Assembly: GCF_036898095.1 (NCBI RefSeq)
Contig: NC_090746.1
Span: 115,378,063 to 115,442,062 of the forward strand
DNA: 64,000 nt
Direction of reading: 5' to 3'
From: Palaemon carinicauda
Lineage: Eukaryota; Arthropoda; Malacostraca; Decapoda; Palaemonidae
Under the pieces are notes generated by a model, which worked only from the letters and a program-made list of their open reading frames with translations, searched no databases and was not told the DNA's origin. A program made the translations under genes and the position numbers. This document shows, piece after piece, positions 61,538 to 64,000 of this stretch (the stretch's first letter is position 1; each line of letters opens with the position of its first letter).

Positions 61538-61816
61538 CTACATATCCAAACAATCTGGAGCAGAAATGTCACAATGCCCTTTCAATAAATCATCATTCTC
61601 ACCTGCTTCATCTGGAGTTAAAGGTAATGGTTCATGATGAGTTGGCAAAATCAAATATGTAAGGACAGCATAGTAGTGAATGAAGGCTCCTAAAACAACA
61701 AATAAATGCCAAATAGCATGGGCAAGGGGTACTCGTCCATCAAGCTTGAAGAAAATTACCCCAATCACATATATAGCTCCTCCCAACTTCAATTCATCCA
61801 ATCCAGCGTGGTCATC
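61538..61816 (-). CDS. MMD: PAQR-family (MMD/PAQR11-like) protein, last coding exon
   Basis: 92 codons from an acceptor (ttattacag) at 61817-61818 to the TAG at 61538-61540. The text [47 protein letters not shown] is the last membrane part of progestin/adipoQ receptor proteins; HAIWH gives the conserved His pair. Vertebrate MMD proteins have the same GG-IY-GV-FFK-DG and AHAIWHLFV pattern and are seven-helix proteins of Golgi or endomembranes. The 40-residue tail after it ([17 protein letters not shown]) is longer than in vertebrate MMD. The upstream exons lie outside the window, at higher coordinates. The adjoining DDHAGLDEL may be the end of the loop before the sixth or seventh helix. Confidence 0.82.
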   Translation of the reverse strand, partial: DDHAGLDELKLGGAIYVIGVIFFKLDGRVPLAHAIWHLFVVLGAFIHYYAVLTYLILPTHHEPLPLTPDEAGENDDLLKGHCDISAPDCLDM

Positions 61817-62367
61817 CTGTAATAAATTATAAAAAGTTATGTACTCGTTTGCCACAATAATGAAGTTATGTATAGTTTATTAAGTGTTAATATAAAGAAA
61901 TAAAATCTTCATAAAATGCTGCAGGGTATCAAATTTGGATTTACTGTAGACCCCTTATTCTTTTTCTACAAGAATCAAACCAAGTGGCCTTGATAATCAA
62001 AACCAAAGAGAAAAAACTGAAAGAAAAATTACTTGAGCAACAAAGAGAAGGATTTATTATAAATTTTGTAAAGCATTAGATACAGAAACAATACAGAAGG
62101 GAAAAATGCTATGAGGACAAAGGAATAGAACACCCAATGACATGACCTGTTCGAAGAATACCAAATCTAACATAGTAAATAGGGGGTGAACGTTTCCTCC
62201 TGGGTATCACATACTCATAAGAAAAGGGGAGTCTTTCATTTTACACTTGGTAAAATGAATAACCGTGAACAATTATGGCCCAAAGGTACTGAATAACTGG
62301 ATATATCACCAGTTTAGCCCAAAAACGATGCAGTGTCCAACTTACACTTACATCCTGCTTTGTTTAA

Positions 62368-62565
62368 AGGCCTGTCCACACTATCGGGCATGCCTGACAG
62401 CCAAACAGTGATACCAGATCTGGTAACGCCAACACACAAACTAGGAGGGCGAGTGGCAAGCATGAAGGTGATGTCAGAAGCCAGGAAATGACAGGAATAT
62501 GCACAGGCAGCTGCCGGTAAATGAGCTTGAACGAAACACCAGGAACTCACCACTAGTAAACTCAA
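62368..62565. mobile_element. Foldback-family relic, one arm
   Basis: ctgtccacactatcgggcat, gcctgacagccaaacagtga, taccagatctgg and gatgtcagaagcc follow the order of the left arm of 33946-34193. The second arm is weak or missing. It contains a small palindrome, taccagatctggta. Confidence 0.55.
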
Positions 62566-62650
62566 GCAATTCAGGGTTTGGGGCAGAAATGTTTACAGCC
62601 CCAAATTATGGAGCTTTGGTGACCTTTCTTTCCTCGGTGATGATGGCTTA

Positions 62651-62960
62651 TTAACCCTTTTACCACCAGGCTATTTGGAAATTTCCAACCCTTAACCGCC
62701 AGGGGGTTATTTTTTTCCATGAACATTTTGGTGTATATATTTTTTAAATTGCTCTAACAGCCTTAGTTTTTGTCATAGAGAGGTCAGGTTGGTCTCATTC
62801 TCTTGGAAAATGCCTGAATTTTCTCAAAAAAATTATCAAAAATATGAAAAAAATAATTTTTATAGCATTTTTTTGCAAGGACGTACCGGTACGTCCATGG
62901 GGGTAAAGGGATGGCTTTTGTGAAACGTACCAGTACGTCCTTTGGGGGTAAAAGGGTTCA
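62651..62960 (+). mobile_element. TTAA-flanked MITE, copy 4
   Basis: Left TTAA at 62651-62654; the right copy is mutated to TTCA (62957-62960). Ends and interior as in the other copies, with ggacgtaccggtacgtcc at about 62879. Confidence 0.84.
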
Positions 62961-63559
62961 GATAGCATAGGAGATAATGGTACAAGGAAGGTTTCTGAAT
63001 TTTCCAAACTATTTTGAATGATTACTTCCCATTAGAAATAATTCAATTCTAGGTAGATTCACAGAGTTTTGCTTGTTAACTTTCTTACCAAAATTCTCTC
63101 TCCCAAAACATACTCACAATTAAAGATTCTTAAAAAATTACAGTCCTCCTATTTACAACTTTAGTAGTTTAAAGAATGTTTAGTTTCTTATTATTGGTAG
63201 AGATATTTCGTTTGTGTGTCATCACCAGTATTGGTTTAATTTGTTATACAAATTATGACCAATCAATTTTTGTAAATTTATATCAAAATGAATATGAAGG
63301 TACCCTTGTGATACGATATGAGTTGGAAAATCTATAAATATCAAAATATTTTTTTGATAACAAGACAGAAAGTTAATAGAAGTAAGGTTGGCAGATATAA
63401 TCAAATGTTTTGAATTGTAGCTTTAGACTTTTTAAAAAAATATGGTAGCTGTCTATAAGGTGGCACATGGCCCGAATGCACTTTTCTTTGTGATTTAAGT
63501 ACATTCTTGTGATTTTTATCCTTGATAAATCATGGTATAGTATTATCTTATGAAATTGG

Positions 63560-63765
63560 TGTCCGCTGTGTTCTCTTTGTCCACCAGTATTTGCCCGCTG
63601 AACGAGTCGAGTTTGTGGGCTAGTAGCACCGTTTGTTGACAGATTCTTGCCTGCGGTTTTATCCCTTCTGATATCATCAATCCTCATTCTCATTACCCAT
63701 TGGGATCTGATATTACCGTTTGCACGTCGGGCATGCCCGATGTTGTTTGTGGACAGATCTTAATT
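63560..63765. mobile_element. Degenerate foldback-family element
   Basis: The right arm ends gggcatgcccgatgttg and tttgtggacagatctta, the inverse of the left arm type seen at 62368. The centre has ctgatatcatcaatcctcat, like ctgacgtcatcaaccctcat at 34110. The left arm (gtccgctgtg, tgtccaccagtatttgcccg) pairs only partly. The 106-codon - strand ORF over it is a by-product. Confidence 0.55.
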
Positions 63766-64000
63766 ATTAACATGAGGCCATAATCAACCATTCAAACTGA
63801 AACGAATGAGAAACATTAATCAGCTTTGGATAGGACTAAAAAATACGATTGGACTCATTGCTGCTGACAGTGAAGTCTTTGACTGGAGAGCGGGCAAGGC
63901 TACTTGTCTGCGCTCACCACCTATCGTTAACAACCTCATTTATTTCAATGGCCATTACAGTACCACTGAAGGCAATCCTTATTTAAAAGGATGAAAGAAT

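Larger units (their letters stand above)
61817..64000 (-). other. PAQR intron part carrying three mobile-element relics
   Basis: No further PAQR exon is readable to the right edge on the - strand. The intron holds a foldback relic (62368-62565), a TTAA MITE (62651-62960) and another foldback (63560-63765). The + strand ORF at 63806 shows nothing I recognise. Confidence 0.5.

Noticed and set aside
63806..63994. Exon at the right edge
   Set aside because: No splice context or recognisable domain; it may be chance or part of a repeat running out of the window.

Overview
The window is nuclear DNA of an animal, most likely a decapod crustacean. The reasons are split genes with GT-AG introns, AT-rich non-coding DNA with long simple repeats, a full DIRS retrotransposon, and non-LTR and DIRS remnants of the kind I know from decapod genomes. 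The species cannot be told from the sequence alone. I see no bacterial, organellar or viral genes.

Only two host genes are supported. The first is a complete major-facilitator transporter gene on the + strand (12664-30095). It has 13 coding exons whose phases all agree, giving a 686-residue protein of the SLC18B1 vesicular polyamine/amine transporter type with an unusually long acidic N-terminus. The second is the last coding exon (61538-61816, - strand) of a PAQR-family membrane protein resembling MMD/PAQR11; its other exons lie beyond the right edge. The two genes converge, with about 31 kb of gene-free, repeat-rich DNA between them.

The rest is mainly a record of transposition. 870-2620 holds a decayed LINE. 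2.8-4.1 kb holds a mini-foldback element, a perfect 26-bp minisatellite and a tandem duplication. 4854-11780 is a structurally complete DIRS element with terminal inverted repeats, Gag, RT/RNase H and tyrosine recombinase reading frames, and an internal complementary region; its ORFs are broken by frameshifts and stops. The introns of the transporter gene carry a reversed copy of the first LINE, a decayed DIRS fragment, two TTAA-flanked piggyBac-like MITEs, an internally deleted Tigger element, a retroposon, and CT and GT microsatellites. 32.5-36 kb holds two further LINE remnants, one split by a foldback element. 37.6-40.2 kb is a Tigger/pogo transposase locus on the - strand that appears to contain spliceosomal introns. 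41006-41340 is a 5'-truncated LINE with a clean 13-bp target-site duplication. 42.9-44.8 kb is a reversed DIRS remnant, 52.3-54.0 kb a head-to-head pair of LINE copies, and 57.8-59.6 kb another DIRS remnant. MITE families recur through the window, including next to transporter exon 11 and just downstream of the PAQR stop codon.

I did not find a new enzymatic or defence system. The most informative items are the DIRS end/ICR architecture, the intron-bearing Tigger locus, the TTAA MITE family, and the MITE-bracketed exon.
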